DNA from: an uncultured Prevotella sp.
GTDB lineage: Bacteria > Bacteroidota > Bacteroidia > Bacteroidales > Bacteroidaceae
Assembly: GCA_946183415.1 (NCBI GenBank)
Contig: CAMHAM010000028.1
Coordinates: 1-37,409, forward strand
Direction of reading: 5' to 3'
Length of the DNA stretch: 37,409 bases
A program made the position numbers and the translations under genes. The notes beneath the pieces are model-generated. The model saw nothing but the letters and a program-made list of their open reading frames with translations. It searched no databases and was not told the origin of the DNA. Positions 25,317 to 32,767 of this stretch are shown piece by piece; position 1 is the first letter of the stretch, and each line of letters starts with the position of its first letter.

Positions 25317-25324
25317 CAAAGGTA
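25317..25324 (-). promoter_or_regulatory. -7 promoter box of the rseC-rnf operon
   Basis: TACCTTTG on the minus strand is a full match to TAnnTTTG. A TTG at 25345-25343 is a possible -33 element with an 18-nt spacer, slightly short. The box ends 4 nt before the GTG at 25312. Confidence 0.65.
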
Positions 25325-25385
25325 CGACAATTTTAAGAATTACAATGTAGAAATTAAGTATTTTTTGAAAAAATAATCGTAATCG

Positions 25386-25417
25386 TTTGCAGTTTCCAAT
25401 GATTTTTTATACTTTTG
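25386..25417 (+). promoter_or_regulatory. Promoter of the 147-residue acidic protein gene
   Basis: TTTG (25386-25389), 20 nt, and TACTTTTG (25410-25417) match the consensus fully. The -7 box ends 23 nt before the ATG at 25441. It is divergent from the rnf promoter. Confidence 0.8.
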
Positions 25418-25440
25418 TAGCGCATAACAACTTATCAAAG

Positions 25441-25881
25441 ATGAAAGCAAGCGAACAGACACTCCAGCAAATCGGACGTGCGATCCGAAAAGTAGCCGAG
25501 AAATTCCCGCCTCAGAAGGAAGCTTCGGTGATGACAGACATTCACCTGCGAGTAACACAGGATACAGGCGAACTGATGGCTTTCAACGATGATGATGTGG
25601 AACTGAACCGCTGTATCGTTGAAGACTGGATTGACAACAAGGACGACAATTTCTATGAGGAAATCGTGCCTGTGTTCAGGAAGTGTCTCGAGAAGATGAA
25701 GGATACCATCGACAATATGTCGATTCTGAAGCCTTTCTCATTCGTGCTTGAGGACGATGATAAGGAGTCGTTGGCAGAACTTTATATCGTTGACGATGAG
25801 ACCGTCATCATAGACCCTGATCTGATGGAGGGTCTTGACGACGATCTGAATAATTTTCTTAATACATTGCTGAAGGATTGA
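25441..25881 (+). CDS. Hypothetical acidic protein, 146 aa
   Basis: I do not recognise this protein. It has 146 residues and no signal peptide or membrane segment. The N-terminus is basic (QTLQQIGRAIRKVAEKFPP), and the rest is strongly acidic, with clusters such as FNDDDVELN, LEDDDKES and LDDDLNNFL. The balance is well below neutral pI. It reads as a soluble alpha/beta cytoplasmic protein. An upstream in-frame start would add 18 residues, but it falls inside the promoter, so the ATG at 25441 is used. The gene has its own strong promoter. Its 3' end overlaps the convergent lipoprotein gene by 23 nt, with no terminator seen. Coding is well supported; function is unknown. Confidence 0.8.
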   Translation: MKASEQTLQQIGRAIRKVAEKFPPQKEASVMTDIHLRVTQDTGELMAFNDDDVELNRCIVEDWIDNKDDNFYEEIVPVFRKCLEKMKDTIDNMSILKPFSFVLEDDDKESLAELYIVDDETVIIDPDLMEGLDDDLNNFLNTLLKD

Positions 25882-26530
25882 TCTCACCTGTTGGTGCGAA
25901 CTCCTGACTACGCTGAAGTACAAACTTACGGGCTTCATCGATGGTGTAGACTTCTTCCAGACGTGCTTTGTTCGTCTTGCCCGAATAGTCGAGTAGATGT
26001 ATCTCGTAGTCGCTGGTAATCGAGAAGTACTGGATGAAGGTCTCGGAATCGATGTCCAAGTCGGATTCATCCTCTATGGCATAGAGACAGAGCTTATCAA
26101 CGGGAATATACTCATCATCAAGGCTGTAGAGCCATAATGAGTATTTATGCTCTACCTCGTCGGCAGCCAACAGAAGCAGACGGGCACCTACGGTCTCAGG
26201 CAGTGTGATGGCTTTAGGCGAGCGCCCTTCGAACTCCAGATACGACGCGATCTCCTGTGGCACAGGCTTGAAACTTGGCAGGAAGTTCACATAGTCCTCC
26301 GTATAGCTGATAGGCAACGTCTGGATATCGAGACTGTCATAGAATTGCTTCAAGGGGTTATCAGCTTCCTCCAGATTGATACCCTGCAGCGCCAGCTTCT
26401 CTTTAATCTCCAGTGCCTTCACACTGTCGAGCTTATGGGCCAGTTCCTCTGGCGACATCTTATGGCTACCACCCCCACATGCACATAACAGTAAGGCTGC
26501 AGCCATTCCTCCTAACCATTTGTATTTCAT
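25859..26530 (-). CDS. Lipoprotein of unknown function, 223 aa
   Basis: This is a predicted lipoprotein: MKYKWLGGMAAALLLCACGGG gives a lipobox with Cys at about residue 16 or 18, followed by a Gly-rich linker. In Bacteroidales this often leads to outer-membrane anchoring. The mature part is acidic with no motif I can name (PLKQFYDSLDIQTLPISY, PETVGARLLLLAADEVEH, YFSITSDYEIHLLDYSGK). It is the last gene of the minus-strand run MBL-DUF4375-smpB-metH-GHL10, starting 4 nt after the GHL10 gene, so the two may act together in the envelope. Its end overlaps the convergent gene by 23 nt. Export is well supported; role is unknown. Confidence 0.82.
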   Translation of the reverse strand: MKYKWLGGMAAALLLCACGGGSHKMSPEELAHKLDSVKALEIKEKLALQGINLEEADNPLKQFYDSLDIQTLPISYTEDYVNFLPSFKPVPQEIASYLEFEGRSPKAITLPETVGARLLLLAADEVEHKYSLWLYSLDDEYIPVDKLCLYAIEDESDLDIDSETFIQYFSITSDYEIHLLDYSGKTNKARLEEVYTIDEARKFVLQRSQEFAPTGEINPSAMY

Positions 26531-26534
26531 ACTT

Positions 26535-28022
26535 CTACAGTTTAACTTTCTTCTTCACTGCCTTACTCTCGTTCTGCAGACGGTCGAGAGCTGTTACGAC
26601 GTATACCCACTTCTCCTTGCCGTCGACATAGGGCAGCTTATAGAAGGGCTGTGTGGTGATAGCGCAGATCTTTGAAGGATCATTGGTGTCGATTTTCTCC
26701 TTGGCTCCGAAACGATAGACCACATATTTCACAGCCTGATCGTCCCAGTTATCTCCCTTCGGAGCTGTCCAGAAGAGCACGTAGCCGTCGCTGGTCCAGA
26801 TAGGCTTCATCTTGCGCACCTTCTTAGGTGCCTTGTCGTCGATGAAGGGCATAGCAGGTTGCAGAGCAGGATAGCGCCAATAAGTCTGACGTAGAGAAGT
26901 ACCGTAGTTACCCACATTGTCAACGACAGCTTTAGCATACCAGAGCACTGAGCCTTGAACGTTGGGCAACTGTTGATGCAATGCCATCTTCGCTGAGAGC
27001 TGGTGAACATTAGGATTCTTGGGGTCACTATGCTTCACGGTACGCTCTACATCCTCACCAATCACCAGCGGACGGGCACTTGCATACTGATTCCACCAGT
27101 GGATCAAGGTCTCGTAATCAGCAGCTTTGTTGCCAATCTCCCAATAGATCTGAGGCACGCAGTAGTCGAGCCAGCCATTATTGACCCACAGGAGGATATC
27201 AGCATAAAGATCGTCGTAGTTCTGCAGGCCATTGGTATTGCTACCGATTTCAGAACTGCGCTTATTGCGATAGATACCAAAGGGCGAGATACCCACCTTC
27301 ACCCAAGGCTTGGTTGCGTGGACGGTCTTATAGAACTGTTCGACAAAGAGGTTCACGTTATAACGACGCCAGTCATTCTGATTCTTCAGACCATTAGGGT
27401 TGTCATAGAATAGTTCATCGTCGGGGACGCTCTCACCTTTCACGGGGTAAGGATAGAAATAGTCGTCCATGTGAATACCGTCGACATCGTAACGTGTGAC
27501 GATATCCTTGGCCACCTCACAGATATAGTCGCGATTCTCTGCAATACCTGGGTTCAGGATAAACAGATCGTCGTAGGCGAAGCAGTTCATAGGCTTGCGC
27601 ACACTGATATGATTGGATGCCAGCATCTTGGTGCCTTTGGTCTTAGCACGATAGGGATTGATCCAGGCATGCAGCTCCATACCACGTTTGTGACACTCTT
27701 CAATCATCCATTTCAGAGGATCCCAGTAGGGACTTGGTGCCTTACCCTGCTGTCCGGTCAGGAAACGGCTCCAAGGCTCGAGCTTACTCTCATAGAGCGC
27801 ATCGCACTCTGGGCGAACCTGGAAGATGATCACGTTCACTCCGTCTCGCTGCAACTCATTGAGCTGATAGGTCAGCGTCTGTTGCATTTTCACTGTACCA
27901 AGTCCCTGGAACTGTCCGTTAACACACTGGATCCACGCACCGCGCATCTCCCTCTTCTGTTGTGCGCCCATTGCCATCGCGAGCATCAGCGCCATTGTCA
28001 ATAATATTGTCTTCTTCATCAT
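26535..28022 (-). CDS. Family 10-like glycosyl hydrolase (GHL10) with Fn3-like end
   Basis: This 495-residue exported protein has a signal peptide (cut near AMG-AQQK, about residue 20) and a large GHL10/YngK-type barrel: REMRGAWIQCVNGQFQGLG at the start, VNVIIFQVRPECDALYES, LHAWINPYRAK and DGIHMDDYFYPYP. After about residue 400 the sequence (PIWTSDGYVLFWTAPKGD, then VKYVVYRFG) looks like a fibronectin type III domain. Members act on glycans, possibly peptidoglycan or capsule-type polymers; the substrate is not known here. Two ATG codons stand in tandem, and the first overlaps the metH stop (TAATG). The lipoprotein gene follows after 4 nt. Family call strong, activity inferred. Confidence 0.9.
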   Translation of the reverse strand: MMKKTILLTMALMLAMAMGAQQKREMRGAWIQCVNGQFQGLGTVKMQQTLTYQLNELQRDGVNVIIFQVRPECDALYESKLEPWSRFLTGQQGKAPSPYWDPLKWMIEECHKRGMELHAWINPYRAKTKGTKMLASNHISVRKPMNCFAYDDLFILNPGIAENRDYICEVAKDIVTRYDVDGIHMDDYFYPYPVKGESVPDDELFYDNPNGLKNQNDWRRYNVNLFVEQFYKTVHATKPWVKVGISPFGIYRNKRSSEIGSNTNGLQNYDDLYADILLWVNNGWLDYCVPQIYWEIGNKAADYETLIHWWNQYASARPLVIGEDVERTVKHSDPKNPNVHQLSAKMALHQQLPNVQGSVLWYAKAVVDNVGNYGTSLRQTYWRYPALQPAMPFIDDKAPKKVRKMKPIWTSDGYVLFWTAPKGDNWDDQAVKYVVYRFGAKEKIDTNDPSKICAITTQPFYKLPYVDGKEKWVYVVTALDRLQNESKAVKKKVKL

Positions 28023-30784
28023 TAGAATAAATTTTCCTTATGTTTTCTGGCTTCATCAAGCGAAACTAGAGCCGCTTGCTGCTGTTGATAGTCATCGCGC
28101 AGATGCTGGTATTTCTTGGCCAGTTCCTCTTCCATCTGTTGCTCGTCGTTCATCAGACGGGCTGCCACGAGCGCATTCTGCGAGGCATCCTTCAACCACA
28201 CCACCGCTCCTTCATAGACGGGTGCAATCTTCAGGGCCACATGCAGCTCGCTGGTGGTGGCTCCTCCTATCATGATGGGGATATTCAGGTGAGCACGCTG
28301 CAACTCCCTTGCCACATTGACCATCTCCTCCAGACTGGGTGTAATCAGTCCACTGAGTCCGATAATGTCCACATGCTCCTCTTGTGCCTTGCGCACAATC
28401 TGCTCGGCAGGCACCATCACCCCCATATCGATAATCTCATAACCGTTGCAGGCCATCACGACACCCACAATATTCTTTCCGATATCGTGCACGTCGCCTT
28501 TCACAGTTGCCAGAAGCACCTTTCCTGCACTTTTTCCGCCTTCAGCCTTCTCTGCCTCAATATAAGGCTGGAGGATGCCTACTGCCTGTTTCATCGTACG
28601 GGCTGTCTTCACCACCTGGGGCAGGAACATCTTACCTTCGCCAAAGAGTTGTCCCACTTTGTTCATGCCTGCCATCAGCGGACCTTCGATGATATCTACA
28701 GCATGTGGGTACATTCGAAGTGCTTCCTGCAGATCTGACTCCAAATGGTCGCCTATACCTTTGATAAGTGCATGCGAAAGGCGCTCTTCGACTGATTCAG
28801 AATGATCTACTACAGAACCGTTCTCCTTCCTCGCTCCTCCTTCCTCCTTCCTCGAAACACCCTTCATCGAAGCCTCCTCGGCAAGAATCTCTTCTGCCAA
28901 AGCGATCAAGCGCTCTGAAGCATCACTGCGACGATTCAAGATGACATCTTCGATAATCTCCAGCCGTGCTTGAGGTATATCTGTGTATGTCACTTTAGTT
29001 GAGGGATTTACGATTCCAAAGTCCATACCTTGCTTGATGGCATGATAGAGGAATACTGCGTGCATTGCCTCACGGATATAGTTATTGCCTCTGAAGGAGA
29101 AACTCAAGTTGCTGACTCCTCCGCTGATATGAGCACCAGGCAGATGCTTCTTGATCCAGCCCGTCGCACGGATGAAGTCTGCAGCATAACTGTCGTGCTC
29201 CTCCATACCTGTGGCCACAGCCAACACATTAGGGTCGAAGATGATATCAAGCGGATTCATACCCACCTGTTCTGTAAGCAGTTTGTAGGCTCTCTCTGCG
29301 ATCTCAATTCTGCGCTCATAGCTTGTAGCCTGTCCCTGTTCGTCGAAACACATCACGACGACTGCTGCACCATAACGTTTCACATCGCGGGCATGCTCCA
29401 GAAACCTTTCCTCGCCTTCTTTCAGCGAGATCGAGTTGACGATACTCTTGCCCTGTACACACTTCAGTCCTGCCACAATCACCTCCCAGTCTGAGGAGTC
29501 GATCATCACAGGCACTTTGGCAATATCGGGCTCTGCAGCAATCATGTTGAGGAAGGTCACCATCTCTGACTTGGCGTCGAGCAGACCGTCATCCATGTTG
29601 ATATCTATCACGAGGGCACCATCAGCCACCTGCTTACGGGCGATACCAATGGCCTCGTCGTAATTCTTTTCTTTGATTAGTCGGAGGAATTTCCTCGAAC
29701 CTGCCACGTTACAGCGCTCGCCTACGTTGACGAACTGCACTTCTGGCGACACGTCGAGCAACTCGAGTCCTGAGAGCCACATCGTCTGAGGCTTCTCCAC
29801 AGGCACATGGGGCTGCTTGCCCACCACCAGAGGCTGATAGGCTGCGATAAATGTCTCGTCTGTACCACAGCAACCACCAATGATATTCACCATACCCTCA
29901 TCAACGATTTCCCCCATCTTGGGCGCCATCGTCTCAGCCGTCTCGTCGTAGAGTCCCATTGAGTTAGGCAGTCCGGCATTTGGATAGGCTGTAATATAAT
30001 AAGGTGCCTTGCGAGCCAGTTCCCTGAGGAAGGGCTTCATCTGGGTGGCACCAAACGAACAGTTCAGCCCCAGTGAGAAAATGTCGTATGTGCTGATGCT
30101 GGCAAGGAAGGCATCGAGCGTCTGACCGCTCAACGTGCGACCTGCCAGATCGCTGACAGTCACAGAGAGCATGATGGGTAGCTTGACACCTCTCCGCTCC
30201 ATCACCCAAGTTACGGCATCGATGGCAGCCTTCGCATTGAGTGTGTCGAAGATGGTCTCGATGAGCAAGGCGTCTACCCCACCCTCCATCAAGCCGTCTG
30301 CCTGTTCTTCATAAGCCTCGCGCAGCTGGTCGTAAGTCAAGTCACGAACTGCAGGGTTAGTCACATCGGGCGACATCGAACAGGTCTTGTTAGTTGGTCC
30401 CATCGAACCTACCACAAAGCGTGGTTTGTCTGCCGTCGAGTAGCGATCAGCCACCTTGCGGGCTATCCTGGCTCCTGCGAGTGCCATATCTCTGGCTGCA
30501 TCTTCCAACTGATAGTCTGCCTGTGATATACGCTGGCTGCTGAATGTGTTGGTTGCTATGATGTCAGCGCCAGCCTCAAGATACAGACGGTGGATGTCCT
30601 CTATCACGTCAGGACGCGTCAGCGAGAGAATGTCGTTATTACCCTTCAGCTGACCGGCCACATGTGTAAAACGGTCTCCTCGGAAGTCAGCCTCCGTCAG
30701 ATCGTAAGTCTGTATCTTCGTACCCATCGCTCCGTCGAGCACGAGTATTCTGTCTTTGATAATATCGTTAAGCCTATTCTTCAC
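28022..30784 (-). CDS. metH: Cobalamin-dependent methionine synthase lacking activation domain
   Basis: This 920-residue MetH transfers the methyl group of methyltetrahydrofolate to homocysteine. The homocysteine domain (about 1-320) has zinc Cys in LGLNCSFGATQ and IIGGCCGTDE. The folate domain (about 345-610) begins FVNVGERCNVAGSRKF. The cap and B12 domains (about 665-890) have GDVHDIGKNIVGVVMACNG, with the cobalt-binding His near residue 765. The SAM-binding reactivation domain that would bring it to about 1200 residues is absent, with a normal stop. Residues about 642-655, between folate and cap domains, come from a 7-nt tandem repeat. The start is a GTG lying within another 7-nt repeat after smpB, and a stop lies just upstream in frame. 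No B12 riboswitch is seen. Confidence 0.95.
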   Translation of the reverse strand: MKNRLNDIIKDRILVLDGAMGTKIQTYDLTEADFRGDRFTHVAGQLKGNNDILSLTRPDVIEDIHRLYLEAGADIIATNTFSSQRISQADYQLEDAARDMALAGARIARKVADRYSTADKPRFVVGSMGPTNKTCSMSPDVTNPAVRDLTYDQLREAYEEQADGLMEGGVDALLIETIFDTLNAKAAIDAVTWVMERRGVKLPIMLSVTVSDLAGRTLSGQTLDAFLASISTYDIFSLGLNCSFGATQMKPFLRELARKAPYYITAYPNAGLPNSMGLYDETAETMAPKMGEIVDEGMVNIIGGCCGTDETFIAAYQPLVVGKQPHVPVEKPQTMWLSGLELLDVSPEVQFVNVGERCNVAGSRKFLRLIKEKNYDEAIGIARKQVADGALVIDINMDDGLLDAKSEMVTFLNMIAAEPDIAKVPVMIDSSDWEVIVAGLKCVQGKSIVNSISLKEGEERFLEHARDVKRYGAAVVVMCFDEQGQATSYERRIEIAERAYKLLTEQVGMNPLDIIFDPNVLAVATGMEEHDSYAADFIRATGWIKKHLPGAHISGGVSNLSFSFRGNNYIREAMHAVFLYHAIKQGMDFGIVNPSTKVTYTDIPQARLEIIEDVILNRRSDASERLIALAEEILAEEASMKGVSRKEEGGARKENGSVVDHSESVEERLSHALIKGIGDHLESDLQEALRMYPHAVDIIEGPLMAGMNKVGQLFGEGKMFLPQVVKTARTMKQAVGILQPYIEAEKAEGGKSAGKVLLATVKGDVHDIGKNIVGVVMACNGYEIIDMGVMVPAEQIVRKAQEEHVDIIGLSGLITPSLEEMVNVARELQRAHLNIPIMIGGATTSELHVALKIAPVYEGAVVWLKDASQNALVAARLMNDEQQMEEELAKKYQHLRDDYQQQQAALVSLDEARKHKENLF
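28819..28853 (+). repeat. In-frame heptanucleotide repeat inside metH
   Basis: Five 7-nt units occur (forward unit CTTCCTC, coding-strand unit GAGGAAG), three of them exact and two with one to three changes. They encode the charged stretch RKEEGGARKEN between two MetH domains and keep the reading frame. Confidence 0.8.
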
Positions 30785-30799
30785 TTTTCACTCTTCACT
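30779..30799 (+). repeat. Heptamer repeat filling the smpB/metH junction
   Basis: Three 7-nt units (coding-strand AGTGAAG, AGTGAAA, AGTGAAG) occupy the gap exactly. The smpB TAG lies at one end, and the metH GTG start lies in the last unit. Confidence 0.75.
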
Positions 30800-31280
30800 A
30801 CTTCCACACTTTCATCGCCCTGTCCATCTCACGGCGATCCTCTTTTTCCTTGAGTGTCTGACGCTTGTCAAACTCCTTCTTACCCTTACAGAGCGCAATG
30901 TCCATCTTCGCGCGACCTTTGTCGTCGATGAATATCAGCAGGGGGACGATGGTGTAGCCTGTCTGCTTCGTGGCACTCTCCAGACTGCGTATCTCCTTCT
31001 TGGTGAGCAACAGCTTGCGGTCGCGCTTCATCTCGTGGTTGTTGTACGAACCATAGAAGTATGGACTTACGCTCATGCCCTTCACCCACATCTCACCGTT
31101 GATGATCGTACAATAGGTGTCCACCAGACTGGCCTTTCCCAGTCGGATGCTCTTAATCTCCGTACCCGTCAGTACGATGCCTGCCGTGTAGGTCTCAATA
31201 AAGAAGTATTCGAACGATGCCTTCTTATTGCGTATCTGTATAGGACTCTTTTTCCTAAGTAATTCCTCTGTCTTATTCAA
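30798..31280 (-). CDS. smpB: SsrA-binding protein SmpB
   Basis: This 160-residue tmRNA partner rescues stalled ribosomes. Core motifs are [40 protein letters not shown] and [17 protein letters not shown] basic C-terminal tail ([20 protein letters not shown]) enters the ribosomal mRNA channel. No ATG or GTG is available at the N-terminus, so translation would begin at TTG 31280, an unusual start. That gives [21 protein letters not shown], slightly longer than typical. It lies 26 nt after the DUF4375 gene and is joined to metH by a 7-nt repeat. The tmRNA gene itself is not in this window. Confidence 0.93.
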   Translation of the reverse strand: MNKTEELLRKKSPIQIRNKKASFEYFFIETYTAGIVLTGTEIKSIRLGKASLVDTYCTIINGEMWVKGMSVSPYFYGSYNNHEMKRDRKLLLTKKEIRSLESATKQTGYTIVPLLIFIDDKGRAKMDIALCKGKKEFDKRQTLKEKEDRREMDRAMKVWK

Positions 31281-31297
31281 TGTTAAATATCTCTGAA

Positions 31298-31311
31298 ATT
31301 TAATGTTTAAT
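31298..31311 (+). repeat. Two heptamer units at the DUF4375/smpB junction
   Basis: Two adjacent 7-nt units (coding-strand ATTAAAC, ATTAAAT) contain the TAA stop of the DUF4375 gene. The unit equals that of the block at 11617-11665. On its own it is too short to be convincing. Confidence 0.4.
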
Positions 31312-31813
31312 CTACAATTTTCGCAAAGCGTTCAATATGATCGTCCACGTAGTGGGCAATATCCTCCGTCCAGGCCTCTTCATTCTCGATAAACTGATCG
31401 TCCATCGTCTCGAAGTCGGGGAACTGCTCGAAAAGAGCCATAAACTCTTCATCACTCAGTTCGCGCTCTATCTCCTCTCGATGCTTCAGCCAGAGGGTGT
31501 GGGCTTCGTAGATAAACTTCGAGGGCTCACGCAGTCCCCACTGGCGCAGGGCTTTGGCAAAGGGGTTCTTGAAGATGAAGGGACCATAGCCATTATAGAT
31601 CAGCTGGACGAAACCGCCGTCCATCAGCTCCTCGTGCAGGATATCCCATGAGAGCAGCGTCAACTGGTCGCTATTCAACTCACCCATATTCTCTGCCGTC
31701 AGTTCTCCACCAATAGCATCATAGATGGCCTTCGTAAACACGCCCAGGAATTCATCCATTCCCTCCATCGCCGCCTGCTGCAGGTCAGCATCCTTTACAA
31801 TCACCTCCGTCAT
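31307..31813 (-). CDS. DUF4375 (DMP19-type) protein
   Basis: This 168-residue protein has the DUF4375 core [20 protein letters not shown], then [20 protein letters not shown] and ALRQWG. It is very acidic overall (many Asp/Glu in the last 60 residues, for example [18 protein letters not shown]). DUF4375 includes Neisseria DMP19, described as a DNA-mimic protein, but most members are uncharacterised, and acidity alone does not prove mimicry. It is soluble and probably cytoplasmic. An in-frame TTG would add three residues; the ATG at 31813 is used. It lies between the MBL hydrolase and smpB genes on one strand, with a 7-nt repeat upstream. Domain call good, function open. Confidence 0.85.
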   Translation of the reverse strand: MTEVIVKDADLQQAAMEGMDEFLGVFTKAIYDAIGGELTAENMGELNSDQLTLLSWDILHEELMDGGFVQLIYNGYGPFIFKNPFAKALRQWGLREPSKFIYEAHTLWLKHREEIERELSDEEFMALFEQFPDFETMDDQFIENEEAWTEDIAHYVDDHIERFAKIVD

Positions 31814-31824
31814 TTCTCTCAACT

Positions 31825-31845
31825 CTAAACTGTAAACCGTAAACT
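31825..31845 (+). repeat. Heptamer repeat between the MBL and DUF4375 genes
   Basis: Three 7-nt units of GTAAACC type (forward) fill the gap and touch the MBL stop codon (31844-31846). The unit is identical to that inside trmH at 35305-35353. Confidence 0.7.
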
Positions 31846-32647
31846 AAAATAGCTCATATGGCCCTGAAGGCATCGTGCGTCTGAGCACCTCCAGCTCCAC
31901 ATCCTTGCCAGGTATCACCCCATGACTGCGCAGGATTGTCTCTACCGTCTTGCGTGCCAACTCAGGATGATTGTTCTCCTCGCTGAGATGACAGAGCCAG
32001 ACGTGGCGCAGATGTTCCGACATGTTCTCTGCCAGCGCCTTGCCGCAGTCTTCATTCGACAGATGGCCGCTCTTGCTGGCGATACGCTTCTTCAGATAGG
32101 CAGGATAAGGACCGCCCTTCAGCATCTCCACATCGTGATTAGCCTCGATCACCAGATAATTGGCATTGGCGATAGCCTCACAGCACTCCTCAGTGATACT
32201 GCCTGCATCGGTGATGATCACAAAACAGATATCTCCTACCCTCACCTCATAGCCTACATTCTCATTCGAATCATGGGGAACGGCGAATGGCTTGATGACG
32301 AAGTCGCCAAGATTCAACTGCAACCCAGGAGCAATAGTCACCTTCAGCTCCGGCGATATCTTCCGCATGATACAATAGTTCGAGTCGATACCCTGATGAA
32401 CGAGCTTGGTAGCATAGACGGGCACCTTGTAGTCATGACTGAAGGAGCCCACCGACTTGATGTGGTCAGCATGATCGTGAGTGATCAGCACATGATTCAC
32501 CTTATTCAGGTCTACGCCGTAGTCCCTGCATTGCTTCTTCAGTGTGCGGATACCCACGCCTAAATCTATGATGAGTGCGTCAGTTTTGGTGGCAAGATAG
32601 TAACAGTTTCCACTGCTCCCGCTACCAAACGATATAAACTTCAACAT
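31844..32647 (-). CDS. MBL-fold metallohydrolase (WalJ/YycJ-like)
   Basis: This is a 267-residue metallo-beta-lactamase-fold protein. The start MLKFISFGSGSSGNCYYLAT and the metal-binding HxHxDH motif in VLITHDHADHIKSVGSF are clear. VIEANHDVEMLKGGPYPAYL and KSGHLSNEDCGKAL place it with WalJ/YycJ, a family implicated in DNA processing (5'-3' exonuclease activity has been reported for relatives) and cell-wall regulation in Firmicutes. An in-frame TTG at 32671 would add eight residues but lies in the -7 box, so the ATG at 32647 is used. It opens the operon that goes on to DUF4375, smpB, metH, GHL10 and the lipoprotein. Function in Bacteroidetes is inferred. Confidence 0.9.
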   Translation of the reverse strand: MLKFISFGSGSSGNCYYLATKTDALIIDLGVGIRTLKKQCRDYGVDLNKVNHVLITHDHADHIKSVGSFSHDYKVPVYATKLVHQGIDSNYCIMRKISPELKVTIAPGLQLNLGDFVIKPFAVPHDSNENVGYEVRVGDICFVIITDAGSITEECCEAIANANYLVIEANHDVEMLKGGPYPAYLKKRIASKSGHLSNEDCGKALAENMSEHLRHVWLCHLSEENNHPELARKTVETILRSHGVIPGKDVELEVLRRTMPSGPYELF

Positions 32648-32668
32648 TCTAATTTTATATTTTTCGTG

Positions 32669-32700
32669 CAAAATTACGAAAAATCAAGTGAAACACCAAA
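32669..32700 (-). promoter_or_regulatory. Promoter of the MBL-smpB-metH operon
   Basis: On the minus strand TTTG (32700-32697), 20 nt, and TAATTTTG (32676-32669) match the consensus fully. The -7 box ends 21 nt before the ATG. An 8-nt tandem repeat lies immediately upstream. Confidence 0.8.
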
Positions 32701-32710
32701 TAAATTTCGC

Positions 32711-32766
32711 TTTTTTACATTTTTACATTTTTACGTGATTACATTTTTAAATGCTTACATTTCATT
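32711..32766 (+). repeat. Octanucleotide tandem repeat between tamL and the MBL promoter
   Basis: Seven 8-nt units, best form ATTTTTAC (forward), run from 10 nt upstream of the -33 box up to the tamL stop (32768-32770). Units 1-3 are nearly exact, and later ones are degraded but stay in phase. Confidence 0.75.
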
Positions 32767-32767
32767 T

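Noticed and set aside
30720..30850. Cobalamin or SAM riboswitch upstream of metH
   Set aside because: The gap between smpB and metH is only a short repeat, so there is no room for an aptamer, and smpB coding sequence lies upstream.
30800..31300. tmRNA gene near smpB
   Set aside because: No tRNA-like ends or tag-coding region were found around smpB; neighbours are protein genes with short gaps.
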